The notes below the pieces were generated by a model that did no database searches, was not told where the DNA came from, and saw only the letters and a program-made list of their open reading frames with translations. DNA of 64,000 bases from Guillardia theta CCMP2712 (lineage: Eukaryota; Cryptophyceae; Pyrenomonadales; Geminigeraceae): contig NW_005434599.1 in assembly GCF_000315625.1 (NCBI RefSeq), forward strand, positions 153,731 to 217,730, read 5' to 3'. The position numbers and the translations under genes were made by a program. The first letter of the stretch is position 1; every line of letters starts with the position of its first letter. Of the stretch, positions 22,707 to 33,709 are shown in pieces.

Positions 22707-24122
22707 CCTTCAGAACCCCTGACCCGCTCCCTTTTTGTCTGTCAGAACAAGACGAGAATGATGAAGGGTGTTTACTGAAGCTTTGTCCTGTCAGCAAACG
22801 AGTGAGTCACGCAGCAGACTTTGATATGATCAACAGGTAACACTATCTTTGATCAAGAACTGATGCATATGAGCATAGAGACAAATCGAACACTGATATG
22901 AAATTTCAAATATCAATATAACACAGTTTCGTTCGAGGAATAGGAGTCTCCTTCCTGCATCAGCTCATATGCATGTATTTCAAAGTCAAGCAGGTCTGTG
23001 TTAATGACGGCACATAGCACACGAAGAAAGCAACAAGGAAAGAAGTGCTTTGTGGGTGACACAAACATATTTTGTGCTGCTGCCAACCATTGACTTCTTC
23101 CTCACTTGTGTGTACGTGAATGAAACTTTCTACCACAAATCGCGTCTTCATTTTTCTTTGAATTTCTTGTCGATCATCTTTCCCCTCACAATGCCGTCAC
23201 CTCTTCACTGCTTGCAACCCTCAGCAGGAGGCTGCATCGTAAGATCCTCGTACAAGATCATGCCTTGTTCTTCCTTCACTTCGATCATCTCAGCTAATCT
23301 CATCGACCAATGTACGTCTCTCACTTCATTCAACTCCTCTTCCCGCTCTCCTGCTCCTGCTCCTCCCTCTCCTCCCTGCCCCATCCTCCCTACGGACATC
23401 CCGCGCTCTCCCGCCATTTGAAGCGTGACTACCACCGGTAGATGGGATGTTCAAAATGAGGGTCCTACAATGAGGGTGGGGTGGGGGTCCTTCAAGGACA
23501 CCTCATCCTCAAAAAAGAAAATTCTCACCACCCGTACCTACCCCCACCCCATATTTTGACTTTAGACCCCTTCTATCTACTACAAAAAAGTGGGTCTTTT
23601 TATTAAGCAAATCACTACCCCTACCCACCTCACTCATTTTCAAAATTTGAATGCCTGAGCGACGTTCTATAATCACCCTACCCCAGAATGGATTCCTCAC
23701 CGGTCCTTCCCAACATTCTCTACTACCCCCGTGTCCTTGTTGCACGTCTCGTGAGGGATTATTCACCGGTACAGAGGAGAAAACAAGTACCCCTACCCTC
23801 CTCTCGGTTTGGGCTTGAACATACTACCCCCATATCATTGATCCAACTCACCCCTTCTTTTGACTCTCCCTGATCACTCCTTCGTAGGGTAGGGTAATGC
23901 ACTAAAGGTGGGGTGATTATCACGTGTCAAAAGGGGGTACTAGCAACAGATACCCTACCTACCCGTATTTTCATCCATCATTGAGTAGGTGAGGTCATAT
24001 GTACCGGTCTAATTTATAATGAAAAGCATGGTGGTGAAAAATTGAACCAGCAGGGTGGGTACTTAGGGTATCAAGAGTGGGGGTACTGAGGGTGTTGGAG
24101 ATCAGTTGATTGACTTGCGACA
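22707..24122. other. Intergenic region with G-run/TACCCC DNA
   Basis: 22707-23420 is mixed sequence with the CSE1 upstream region. 23440-24110 is rich in GGGGTGGGG, TACCCCTACCC and GTACCGGT motifs in both orientations. No gene is supported. Promoters for the divergent CSE1 and channel genes must lie here; no TATA box is clear. Confidence 0.55.
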
Positions 24123-27100
24123 ATGGAGGTGCGGCAGGAGATTGGGAGCAGGGATGGACATCATGGGGAAGAGGAGGACAAGGAGGAAGAGAAGGGAAGA
24201 GAGGTGCCAAGACTAGGATATCAGCCATATGATCGAGATAATAGAATGAAGCAAGGTAATGAGCTGCATGGTTGGAAATCTTGGGAAATCAGCGAAGAGG
24301 AGAGGAGGAGAAAGGTGTTAAGGTTTCTCTGGGGAAGGGGAGGAGAGGCCTCAAGAAGAATTGGGAGGTTCGCACGCGAGATTGGACGACAAGGAATAGG
24401 AATTCGAATAATGGCAGGAGAGCGCGTCTTCAACAAGGGCGAGAGCAGCGATTCTTTCATGATCATCGCAAGCGGAAGGGTTCGTTTGACTGGTTCCCCA
24501 CTGGGGCAAGAGACACTCGAGGGAGCGAATGCTCGGACATGCGGGGCGGGATCGTGCTTGAGCGAAGAGGTGCTCCTGGTGGGCAGAGGAGTGGATGGTT
24601 GCCACAGGAGGAAGGATACTGCAACAGTGCTGGACGACGAAGACTGCTACCTGGTGGAGTTTCCAGTCCGTGCAGTGCTGAGATGGTTCGAGAAAGAGCC
24701 TCCCATCCTCGACTATGTAAGCGAGTCCTCGATGTTCATGTCAGCAGGGCGTTCTAACAATGTCGGGGCAACAGATCCAAGAGCATGATCACAGGGACCG
24801 AGCCGCGCGTAAAATCCAGTCATACTACAGGGGCATCAGAGCGAGGAAGGAGAAGGTGAGCCGGGTGCCTGTCTCAACGTTACTCGTCTTGTCTCAACGT
24901 CATTCGTCTTGTCTCTCCGTCCTCATCTTGACTGCGTGCTGTCTCTCATGTCTGTCGCGTGCAGGCTCAGAGTCTCCTTGCTCAGCTTCAGCTGGCTGCC
25001 AGGAGGTCTGTAGATAGGTGGAAGAACCTGTCGCCCTATGCTAAGGTGCTCGATATCGCCAGCGTGCTTCCCCCTCTCCTTCTCACACTCTCCGGCTCTC
25101 CGGCTCTCCTGCTCTCCGGCTCTCCCTCTCTTCCTCTCTCCGGCTCTCCCTCACCCTTTCCGACTTCGTCTCCCCTCTCGCTCTCGCTCTCGCTCTCTCC
25201 CGCTCCCTCTCCCTTCCATCATCCTGCCCTTCGTCGTGCTAGCCCCTCTGTGCGTTCCTTGACCATACTTTCGCTAGGGTTACTTGTCTGTTGTAAGCGC
25301 CATGTCACAGCAAGGGGGGGCCATTGCTGTGTACGACAAGCGACTTGAGTCCTCGCACAAGATCATCGAGTTCGTGCGCCCTTGATACTTTTTCTCTTGT
25401 CTTATGACTTCACAGCACACCCGAATCGTCAGAGTCTCAGGACCCTAGTCAGCAAGACCCAGGACATGCGCAGGAAGAAGGCCAGGACGAGCCTGCGGCT
25501 AGCATCTTCATCCCCTTCAAGAGTCGCTCCTTTACCATCCTCGCCATCACGATTGACAAGTGTGTCGACCTGCCATATCGGACAGGAGGGAGCATAGGAG
25601 AAGAGGTGGACGCCTGCTGTACCATCCGCTACGCCGATGCGGCGCAGTACACAACCCAGACCGTCCCTCGTTCGGTGAACCCTCGCTTCATGCGAACCTT
25701 CTTCTTTGCTATCCAGGGAGGGGAGGAGGAGGAGCATAACTTCGAGATCGAGGTGTTCGACACCTTCAAGTCATCGGGCTCGTGGACAGCATGGTTCAGA
25801 TCACGGAGGAAGATTGGAGCGACGAGCTGGGTCCACCGAGAAGACATCTCTCGACGCTGGTTGAGCATCAGCGGGCCGGCAGGAGGCAGCACGGCATCCA
25901 AAGTCTTGGTACGCTCGCAGATGTTCCATGTGGAAGGGGACAGGACACCGCAGGCGGACTGGTCGAGGAGGGAGAGGATTCGATATCATGTGCTGGAGGA
26001 GAAGAAAGCTCTGCGCAGGAAGAAAGTCTCGAAGATGATGCAGAGATGGATGCTGAATGTTGCCGACCCGCGTCCTACCACCACATTCCTCGTCCGGCTG
26101 ATCGAGCGCTTCAGGGACCCGTGGAACCTCCTCCTCCTCCTCGCCTCCTCGTGCGCGATTTTCACCTCCTCCTTGTCTGTCTGTTTCCTTGTGGAGCGAA
26201 CTCCCCACGACTGGCTCTTGCTCCTCAGCACAGCACAGGATCTTGTCCTCGTCCTCGACCTCTTCCTCAGAAGCGTCAGGTGCGATTCATGCTGCAAAAC
26301 GGGGGTGCAGGAGGGGAGGACAAGCTTTCAGTGCTTGAGGCACTACCTGGGCCTTGAGATGCTCCTGTCCCACTACCGGCGATTCCTCATCAGCTTCCAG
26401 GAGGACACAAGAGGCTGGACCCAACTCTCCTTCCCGTCCTGCCCGGGGTCAACAGCTGGATGGTTCTGGATGGACTCCCTCACGAGTCTCCCAGCTGAGC
26501 TTCTGCTAAAGGTCTACGAGATGCCGACCGACCCCTACGATCGCCTCCACTTCAGCCCCTACCGGCTCCGCATCCGCCTCCTCCTCCGCATCGTCCAGCT
26601 CCTGAAGCTCCTCCGCGTCTTCCGGGTGCGCGAGCTGCTCAACGACCTGCAGGACCGGAGCTCCGCCTGGCGGCCGGCCGTCTCAGCTGGGAAGCTGCTG
26701 CTGTTCTCCTGCATGTGGCTGCACTCCCTGGCATGCATGTGGTTCTTTGCTGCCTCCCAGGCAGCCCGGGACCAGCTGGGGTCAAGCTCGTGCGACATGT
26801 CAACGCTGGAGAGCCGGGAGCCCTCGGTGCGCTTCTTGTGCTTCCTGCACTTCACGCTGAGGAGCATCGCTTTCTTGGGGTCCCCTGACCTCCCCGGGGA
26901 GCTCAGCTCCACCATCGTCTTCTCCTTCCTCGGGATGTCCATCGGCCTCACCCTCCTCCCCCTGCTCGTCCTCCGCGTCTCCGCCCTCTTCTTGCGAGCC
27001 CACGACCTGCGGCAGAGCAGCTTCGTGCGGGACAGCCATGAGATGCTGCGGTACCTGCGTGACAGGAAGGTCCCTCCGCTCCTCCTGTCCGACATCACCC

Positions 27101-27200
27101 GCAGCATCAAGACGCACTGGGAGCACAGCAGGGCACATGTCGAGCTCGCTCCTCTCCAGAGGCTTCCGCTGTGTCTCCAGGTAAGAGGAGCAGGAGCAGA

Positions 27201-27245
<45 letters not shown>

Positions 27246-27715
27246 ATGCCGTCTTTGACTCTCCATGCGCAGGTCCGAGTCTGCATGGCGGAGTTCCGCT
27301 CCCTCCTTGCTCATGTTCCCTTCCTGCGGCCCAGACTCGACGACGAGAGGTTGTGGGAGATGCTCCTGCAGGGGCTGAGGAAGGTGAGGAGGGAGAGGCT
27401 CTGCCGCAGTCTAGCGTCTCATGCCGAACAGGTCAACTTCTCTCGAGGAGAGTTTGTGCTGCGGGAAGGCGACGCGGTGGAAGGGATGTTCATCATACAG
27501 GAGGGAGCATGCGAGCTGCTGTCGGAGAGGGCCCGACGCTATGCTGCCCCGCCGTCATCGGGCGACGTCTCCTTTCTCGACCTTGGGTTCCCCTCCTCCT
27601 CCTCCTCTGTACTTTTTCCTCACCATCCCCTGCAGCTTTCACCTCCATCCGAGTGTCGTCGGGGAGGAGGGCGTGTGCGATCTTGAAACGATGAGACAGG
27701 ATGCAGACAGTAACT

Positions 27716-27803
<88 letters not shown>

Positions 27804-28824
27804 CGCCCTCCATCTGACATCTCCTACTCCCCAGCGGAAAGAAACAAGCGGGAGCAAGGCAAGGTGGAAATTCCAGTACAAGGTCATCGTCCTCGAACTC
27901 CTCCCGCTCGCTCTCCCTCCCGCGCTACTCCTCCTCGGTCGCCTCGGTCGCCTCGGTCGCCTCGGTCGCCTCGGTCGCCTCGGTCGCCTCGGTCGCCTCA
28001 GAGTCGGGCTGGAGAGGAGAACGAGGATCACGGTCCTTACGTCTACGGAAGCTTCGAGGGGAGAGGACAATTCTTCGGGGCGATCGGCTTGTTGGACGGC
28101 AAGAGGAGACGCTCAGGTCCTCCGAATGTTTTCCCTGCCCTCCAGCTCCCATTCCACCTCTCCCCCCCAACTATCGTTTATCTACCCCATTCCTCCTCCT
28201 CCTCCTCCTCCTCCTCTCCTCCCTCTCCCTTTCTTCATACTCACACGTGCCTGATATCCCCAGCGAGCGTGCGTTCAGTCCAGAACTCAATTCTCCTGCA
28301 TTTGACTCGTCAGGCGCTGACTTCAATCCTCGACTCCGATCCCTCCTTACGGGTCATCTACCTTGTACGACTACTTCTCCTCCTCCATTGCCTCCACTCC
28401 GTCCCCCCTCATGATTCAACACACAACCTCTGCCGTCCTCTATGCCTAACCTCCTCTCGATCTGTAGGAGCAGGAGCGCCGGGGCCTCCGATCGTGCGCG
28501 AGGGCGAGGTGGAAGATGGCATGGAGCAAGCACAAACCTGCCATCCTTGCTGAAGCTGCTACCCTCCCGGACCCTCCCGAGCCCTGGCCCGTCCCGGTAG
28601 CCCTTCCTTCCTTCCCTCCCTCCCCTCTGTCTGACCACTCGACTGTTGAGCTGAATGTCTTGCAGGTGAGCATGCTGCAGGGAGATTCGCAAGAGGACAA
28701 TGGGGGAAGAGGAGGGAAGCAGCAGAGCGAGAGGACGGGAGCACAGGAAAAGCAGAGGGGACAAGGAGGAGGAGGAGGAGGAGGAGGAGGAGGAGGAGGA
28801 TGGAGCGTTATGGAGATGGTCTAA
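24123..28824 (+). CDS. 6-TM channel-like protein with two cNMP-binding domains, IQ and C2-like domain
   Basis: Exons: 24123-24716, 24745-24855, 24965-25045, 25311-25373, 25441-27180, 27273-about 27650, 27835-28116, 28264-28352, 28468-28824. All junctions are in phase except the unresolved end of exon 6. About 1200 aa. Order: cyclic-nucleotide-binding domain at about 90-195 (IMAGERVFNKGESSDSFMII...FPVRAVLRWF); IQ motif at about 215-230 (RKIQSYYRGIRARK); C2-like domain at about 305-400 (FTILAITIDKCVDLPY...NPRFMRTFFF); six-helix channel core at about 500-800 with an Arg-rich S4 (YRLRIRLLLRIVQLLKLLRV); C-linker; second cNMP domain (VNFSRGEFVLREGDAVEGMF...GRGQFFGAIGLLDGKRR) split by an SPR repeat. 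The pore segment (FTLRSIAFLGSPDLPGEL) has no GYG/GFG filter. Expected in a plasma or ciliary membrane; ion selectivity unknown. Confidence 0.75.
27187..27243. repeat. GGAGCA hexamer array in an intron
   Basis: About nine copies of GGAGCA immediately after the donor GTAAGAG of the intron 27181-27272 in the channel gene. The same unit (reverse complement TGCTCC) forms arrays at 7585-7650, 7741-7835 and 27717-27802. Confidence 0.9.
27717..27802. repeat. CTCCTG hexamer array in an intron
   Basis: About 14 perfect CTCCTG copies inside the poorly resolved intron between exons 6 and 7 of the channel gene. The poly-Leu and Arg/Ser frames it creates are artefacts. Confidence 0.9.
27934..27999 (+). 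repeat. CGGTCGCCT nonamer array encoding (Ser-Pro-Arg)n
   Basis: Seven exact 9-nt copies within exon 7 of the channel gene, read as repeated RSP/SPR triplets. It lies between the N-terminal strands and the phosphate-binding cassette of the second cyclic-nucleotide-binding domain, preceded by more Ser/Pro/Arg-rich sequence (TPPARSPSRATP). Confidence 0.9.
28764..28801 (+). repeat. GGA trinucleotide run (poly-Gly)
   Basis: Perfect GGA triplets near the 3' end of the last channel exon; in the chosen frame they encode about 12 glycines before WSVMEMV and the stop. If the protein ends earlier by splicing at 28668 (CAG/GTGAGC), this run is non-coding. Confidence 0.8.
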
Positions 28825-28902
28825 GAATTAATTGAACATGTCTGTTTCTTATGATCTTCAACAGGATGTGATAAGTTACAACCTCCTTCAGCTCCTCCGT
28901 CC

Positions 28903-29924
28903 TCAATGCAGCGAGGCTCCCGCAAAGTCCCTCCACTGAGAGTCTGTCAAGGGCGAGCGAAGGGGCAGGAGGAGCTCAACGCACCTGATCGAAAAAGAGA
29001 GTGACCTCGTAGCTCGCTGCTTCCGAGCTCCCTGACACGTAGACCTTGCCAGCATGCTTCTCCTCCTGCCCAGCCGGTGAGAGGAAGAGCGGAGAGGAAT
29101 GACCTTGTCTTGCTTGCACGATCCTCCTCTCTTGTCTCTCAACTCCTTCCCCTCCCCGACGCTCAGGCTCGACCTCCTGCTCCTCCTGCTCGTTTCTCTT
29201 CCTCTCATCTCACCTGGAGAACTTCGGCGATGTCTCCAGGGGCATCAGCCGACGCCACCTCTACCCCGACGCAGGGCTTGTTGACCAGCTCGTTGAGCTT
29301 CGCCGGCTCGCCGGACTTGAGCATCAGCTCCTTCGCCTGGGGTGACGTCACCTCCCCCTCCTGCCCAGCTGCCCCCCACCTTGCGCGCGTCAAGCTTCAT
29401 CTGCTTTGTCTGCATGAGGACCTGCTTGCCCTCCATCTTGGCGAGGATAGCGCCTCCTTCTTCCACAGCAGACGGCATGATCAGCACAAACGCTCTCGCC
29501 ATGCTGGCATAGTCCTGCTTGCGGTTGCCAGCGGTCAGGGGCACTACCTCCACGTCGCTGTGGGCCTTGTCCTCCTCCTCAGACACGAAGGACCCGAGGG
29601 AGGAGAGAGGCTTCAGCAGGTCGGTCGACTTGACGTCGAACGGAAGGAAGGACCAGTTGCCGTCCTTGGGCGTGAAGTCGTAGATTTCACTCCACTTGTT
29701 GTCGAAGACTGAAAGGTTCGAGGCGGTGAACTGGCGGGCGAGATCCGCGTAGAAGAACCGAAAGCAGCCGAAGCGCATGTTGACTGACTCCTCGACGACG
29801 GGGGCGGTGGAGGCGAAGAGCAGGGTGTCGCAATTCTTGCACTCTCTGGATCGGTACTGCTGGCATGCGAAGATACACTTGCAGTCCTCACAGTTGCGGA
29901 TGAAGATCTAGAGGCAGACATCAC

Positions 29925-29977
<53 letters not shown>

Positions 29978-30778
29978 TATTTCAACAACAACAACAACAA
30001 CATCAACAGTGATTCGTCTCTTACGCTGCTCTCTGTGGGCCCAACGAAGATTCTGCAGCCCTTGCAGTAGTCAATCTGCACCTGCTCGCACGTTCACGCT
30101 AATGACACACACTTCATCTTGTAACCTGCGCAAGATGATCGCACACGTAGATGTCACAGTCCTCGCAGTCTTCGATGATAAACATCTGGCCGTTGATGGT
30201 GCCAGGCACCTTGATGCACGTCTGCTCCCGGCAGTGAGGAGCAAGCAAGAGACTGATCAGGTTGCTACCTGTCCCTTCAGCTTGGAGAACATGTAATCCT
30301 TAGGATCAGGCCTCTTCTTCTTCGGCGGTGCCTTGGCAGCCGTGTCTTGCGCCTGAGCACTTGCATCCTCTACAGGCTTTTGGGGAGCCTCCGCAGGCTT
30401 TTTGGGAGCCTCTACAGGCTTCTCCTCCTCGACGGGTTTGTCCTCTACTTTTGCTTGTTTTGCTGCCTTGGTGTCGTCGACCTTGTACTGATCACTTCTG
30501 TCGCGCTTGTTTCCCTTGGCGCGAAAGTCAGCAAACAGCGGAGGATTCCAACGAGGAAAGATAGCAGGAAGTCAAGGTTGTGTATCAGAAAGGGTGGGAA
30601 GGAGAGGGGGACGGGGAGTAGTAGGGGACGGGAAGTAGGAGGAGAAGCAAGAGATGGAGGAGGAGGAGGAAGAGAGGAGGAGAGGAGGAGATCTGCGGTC
30701 TCAGCATGCCTGGAAGAGTCGAGCGAGGTAGGCGCCCATCACGATGCCACTGATCAGGAGGAGCGACCAAGCCCGCAT
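28903..30778 (-). CDS. RP2: RP2-like protein (XRP2/TBCC domain), ARL3 GAP family
   Basis: Eight phase-0 exons: 30778-30710, 30514-30269, 30224-30126, 30081-30025, 29907-29380, 29336-29214, 29065-28985, 28935-28903; 411 aa. The beta-helix TBCC core is unmistakable: DPKDYMFSKLKG, GTINGQMFIIEDCEDCDIYVCDH, VQIDYCKGCRIFVGP, IFIRNCEDCKCIFACQQYR (with the Gln-Gln-x-Arg motif carrying the GAP arginine), TAPVVEESVNMRFGCF and WSEIYDFTPKDGNWSFLP. RP2 stimulates ARL3-GTP hydrolysis, releasing lipidated cargo at the cilium base. Odd points: the N-terminus is not the usual Met-Gly-Cys acylation site. The best exon 1 is hydrophobic (MRAWSLLLISGIVMGAYLARLF), spliced through a GC donor to a Lys/Glu/Pro-rich linker with APKKPAEAPQKP repeats. 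Exon 1 and exon 8 are the least certain. Confidence 0.88.
29923..30007. repeat. AAC trinucleotide array in RP2 intron 4
   Basis: ACAACA repeat on the plus strand, broken once by TTATTTC at about 29976, filling most of the intron 29908-30024 between two TBCC-coding exons. Non-coding. Confidence 0.9.
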
Positions 30779-31485
30779 TATGGGGAGAGAGCACAGGGGT
30801 ATGTTCAAATGTTGAAATATTTTCGAATTTATGACGTCAATAATGAAATATTAATATCATTGTTTCATAATATTATAATTATTTGAGGTTGTTTGGTGAG
30901 CTAGGGGTAGGGTAGTCGAGATTCAAATTGAGGAGGGCAAAATATGAATGAAATTGATGAGAGATGGAGATGAGAGGAGAGGAGATGAGAGGGGAGGAGA
31001 GGAGAGGAGAGGAGAGGAGAGGAGAGGAGAGGAGAGGAGAGGAGAGGAGAGGAGAGGAGAGGAGAGGAGAGGAGAGGAGAGGAGAGCAGAGGAGAGGAGA
31101 GGAGAGCAGAGGCGATGAAAGATGAGATGAGGCAATAGAGGATGTCAAGAATATCAAACGAGATTCCAAAGCTGGTGAAGGAATGAACCTGACGCTCTCC
31201 CACCATACGACTCATTCTACCATGTTCATAGATAAGATTTATGTCAATTAGGGAATGTTTGGATAAGTTTTTTTTTATCTCAATCAGGAATGTTTTTGTT
31301 TCGTCGAGAAATTCTTGATGAGCAGAACGATATGAACCAGTTGGGAGGTAAGTTCAAGATCCACGGTGTGCGGAATGGAATAGATGTGAATGCTTGACGA
31401 AGATATGAGCTTGTGATCTAGAAACCAGCGCTTGCATTCTTGATTCGGTCAAGAATTTGTTGAATATCATAGCTACGTTGCTTGA
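30779..31485. other. Intergenic: AT-rich patch and GGAGA array
   Basis: 30800-30880 is AT-rich. 30971-31112 is a GGAGA pentanucleotide array with a few GATGA interruptions. 31113-31485 has T-rich and mixed sequence. No gene supported; the Ser/Leu/Pro frames on the minus strand come from the repeat. Confidence 0.75.
30971..31112. repeat. GGAGA pentanucleotide tandem array
   Basis: About 25 copies of GGAGA with occasional GCAGA or GATGA variants. All frames are open. A related GGAGA array lies at 46195-46325. Confidence 0.92.
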
Positions 31486-32890
31486 CTATTGCACTTGATC
31501 TTTTCTTGACCTCAACATGAGCTCTGGCAACCCAACATAATCAGCAATAAAATACTGCAGCAAGCAAGCAGCCCTCTACCAGCCAAGAGTTGAACTCCAC
31601 AGTCATGCATGGTCTGACGAATCAGGTCAGATATGGCAGGCGGCTGAGATATGTAGACCCTCACCTGGCAGTGTTGTTGCATCGTACCGTTGAAGTGCTT
31701 CTTGGCCGGCTGGGACTCCCCGTCTCCCCATCGCTCGATCTTGGGAACGAACTCGGGGCTCTTCGGTCGGAAGATGCTTCCTGCAGGTGAACACGCGCGC
31801 CAATGTTGGAATGCTCCTAGAACACTTGACCTCCTCACCTGTCTTCGCCCATCGATCTCCAAACTCGAGCACGTAGAAGTTGTGCATACGACTTGCGTGA
31901 ACTCGGTCAGGAGGACACGAGTCGCGTTCCAACAAAGAGTTTGAGAAGCAGCAACCTGAAAGGCCTTTCTCTGCTCCCCTCCTTCTGCTTCTGCCTCACC
32001 TGGAATCGACAGATTCACAATCAAGGCAGCAGGAGAGGAGCAGGAAGAGAAGGTGGAGAGGAAGGAGTCTTACCTTCCGCAGCTGTTTGAACCTCTCTTC
32101 GAACCTCTCTCCGTCGACCACAACAAAAGTTCTTCGCAAGAGCTTCAAGTCAGTACACAAGCAGTCGGCTCGAGCTGCCGGACCCAGATGATGAGTTCCA
32201 CTGCAGCGACGTCCCTTCCTTCACGAGCTGCTCGACCACCTGCAACTGATTGTCAGTCCTCAGCTTCATCAAGGCTGACTTCACCTTTGGGAGCGGTAAC
32301 CCCGAAGCTCTGCTGTCTTCCTGGACCTCCTGCTTCACGCTGGTCTCAAGCTTGTCTTCGCCCTCTTCGAGGATGCACTCTTCGTAGGCTGCGGGCAAAC
32401 ATGCCTTCTGAAGTAGTGCAGACGAGGAGAGATGGAGTGCACCTAGCAAGGGTCAAGATAAATTCTTTACGACGCATCAAATCGCTCACCACGGTCTTCG
32501 TTCTTGTGGGCTTCTGAGTTCCCTTCCCGCATACTGATCGACGAGACCTTCCAGCCCTCGAGCTCGATTGCGTCCAACCAGTGCACGTGTAGGATGTTCC
32601 ACAGGTCCAACAAGTCTAGGCGTGGAGAGTGGGAGAGGTTGAAGCGTCTGGACAACACAAACGTGAGCCACTTGACATTGCGATCACCGATATTACAAGA
32701 TGCTGACAACAATCGGCGACTGAATCTGCTTCCTCTCGATCTCGATTTCTTTCTCCAGGAATCGCTTCAGACACTGTGTCGTCGTGGAGGAAAGGAGGTC
32801 GAGGGTTCGAGCATCCACAGGCCCGAAGAAGAGCAGCTCGAGGAGGGAAGGAGGCGAACGAAGCAGCACTCTCAGCGCCGCATGCGGCAT
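31486..32890 (-). CDS. Unrecognised multi-exon protein
   Basis: Exon 1 starts MPHAALRVLLRSPPSLLELLFF (32890). A 40-nt intron leads to WLTFVLSRRFNLSHSPRLDLLDLWNILHV. Next comes GALHLSSSALLQKACLPAAYEECILEEGEDKLETSVKQE...LPKVKSALMKLRTDNQLQVVEQLVKEGTSLQW, then a short exon with FVVVDGERFEERFKQLRK. These junctions are in phase. The 3' part is less clear: the best frame is NFYVLEFGDRWAKT/GSIFRPKSPEFVPKIERWGDG...MQQHCQ/YFIADYVGLPELMLRS, ending at 31486, but its link to FKQLRK is unresolved. The KVKSALMKLRTDNQLQVVEQL block resembles a winged helix (VPS25-like pattern), which is too weak to name. Nothing is known about its role. Confidence 0.5.
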
Positions 32891-33709
32891 GACGTCTTCT
32901 CTACACCGCGAGCTCCTTGCTCCCGCACTGCATGGCGTGAAGATGCGTATAAGGTGTATCGCGAGACATCACGCCATTTCTACAAGTCTAGGATGGGTTC
33001 GATTGAAAGGGGTAGGGGTATTCAAAGAAGGGGTATCTCATAATTGTTATTGGATCATACCACTCATGGCACCTATTATACCCTCATTTTGATACTGATT
33101 TTAAGGGGTGAAGGAATATAATGTACCGGTACTAATTTCAAAAATCATGATGACCTCCGTAGGGGTAGAGAAATGCGGGGTAGGGGTACCCCTTAAGGGT
33201 CCCTCTAGTTGCGGGAGGCAAGTTTGTTGCGTGATAACAGATAAATATCCTAATAAGATATATTGTTCTGTAGCTCACCAAATAATATGTAAATATCTTA
33301 TATAAGAGATAATCAGTTTATTTAAAGTTCTGATTTTCCAATTAACACAATTATGTGCTGCCTACTAGGAAAATTATGTACTAATAGTAAATATATTGTC
33401 TATATCGAATGAAAATGTCTTGATCTAAATACAATATTGATTAGATTTATTGCTTATTTACGCATCAGTCGCATTGCCATGCGGCCGCTGGGAGGCTTAT
33501 GGCGGCGGGAGGGTTGGAAGAGAGAGAGGAGGAGGGAGCAGCAGGACCTTCGAGGATAGAAGCTACGAGAAACATACTGGCATGACATGATGATATGAAG
33601 AAGCGAAGGCTATGAACAGCCATTTCATCGAGGAGGGAAGCAGAATGCTGTCAAGGGGCTGAAGGCTGGTGGCCGCGGGGCTCAGAAAGAGATGATGCCT
33701 TGAGTAGAG
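32891..33709. other. Intergenic: G-run DNA then AT-rich stretch
   Basis: 33005-33205 carries AGGGGTAGGGGTA, TACCGGTAC and GGGGTACCCC motifs. 33230-33470 is markedly AT-rich (ATAATATGTAAATATC) and 33480-33700 returns to GC-rich sequence with the PEX12 leader. No gene supported. Confidence 0.6.

Noticed and set aside
27493-28070. Minus-strand Arg/Ser and Glu/Gln-rich frames that look like SR proteins
   Set aside because: Produced by CTCCTG and CGGTCGCCT arrays read antisense to the channel gene.
30879-31215. Ser/Leu/Pro repeat protein on the minus strand
   Set aside because: Pure translation of the GGAGA pentamer in three frames; no start context or splice support.
32150-32449. VPS25-like (ESCRT-II) winged-helix resemblance
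   Set aside because: Only a short block (KVKSALMKLRTDNQLQVV...LQW) fits; the rest of VPS25, including the PPF motif, is missing.
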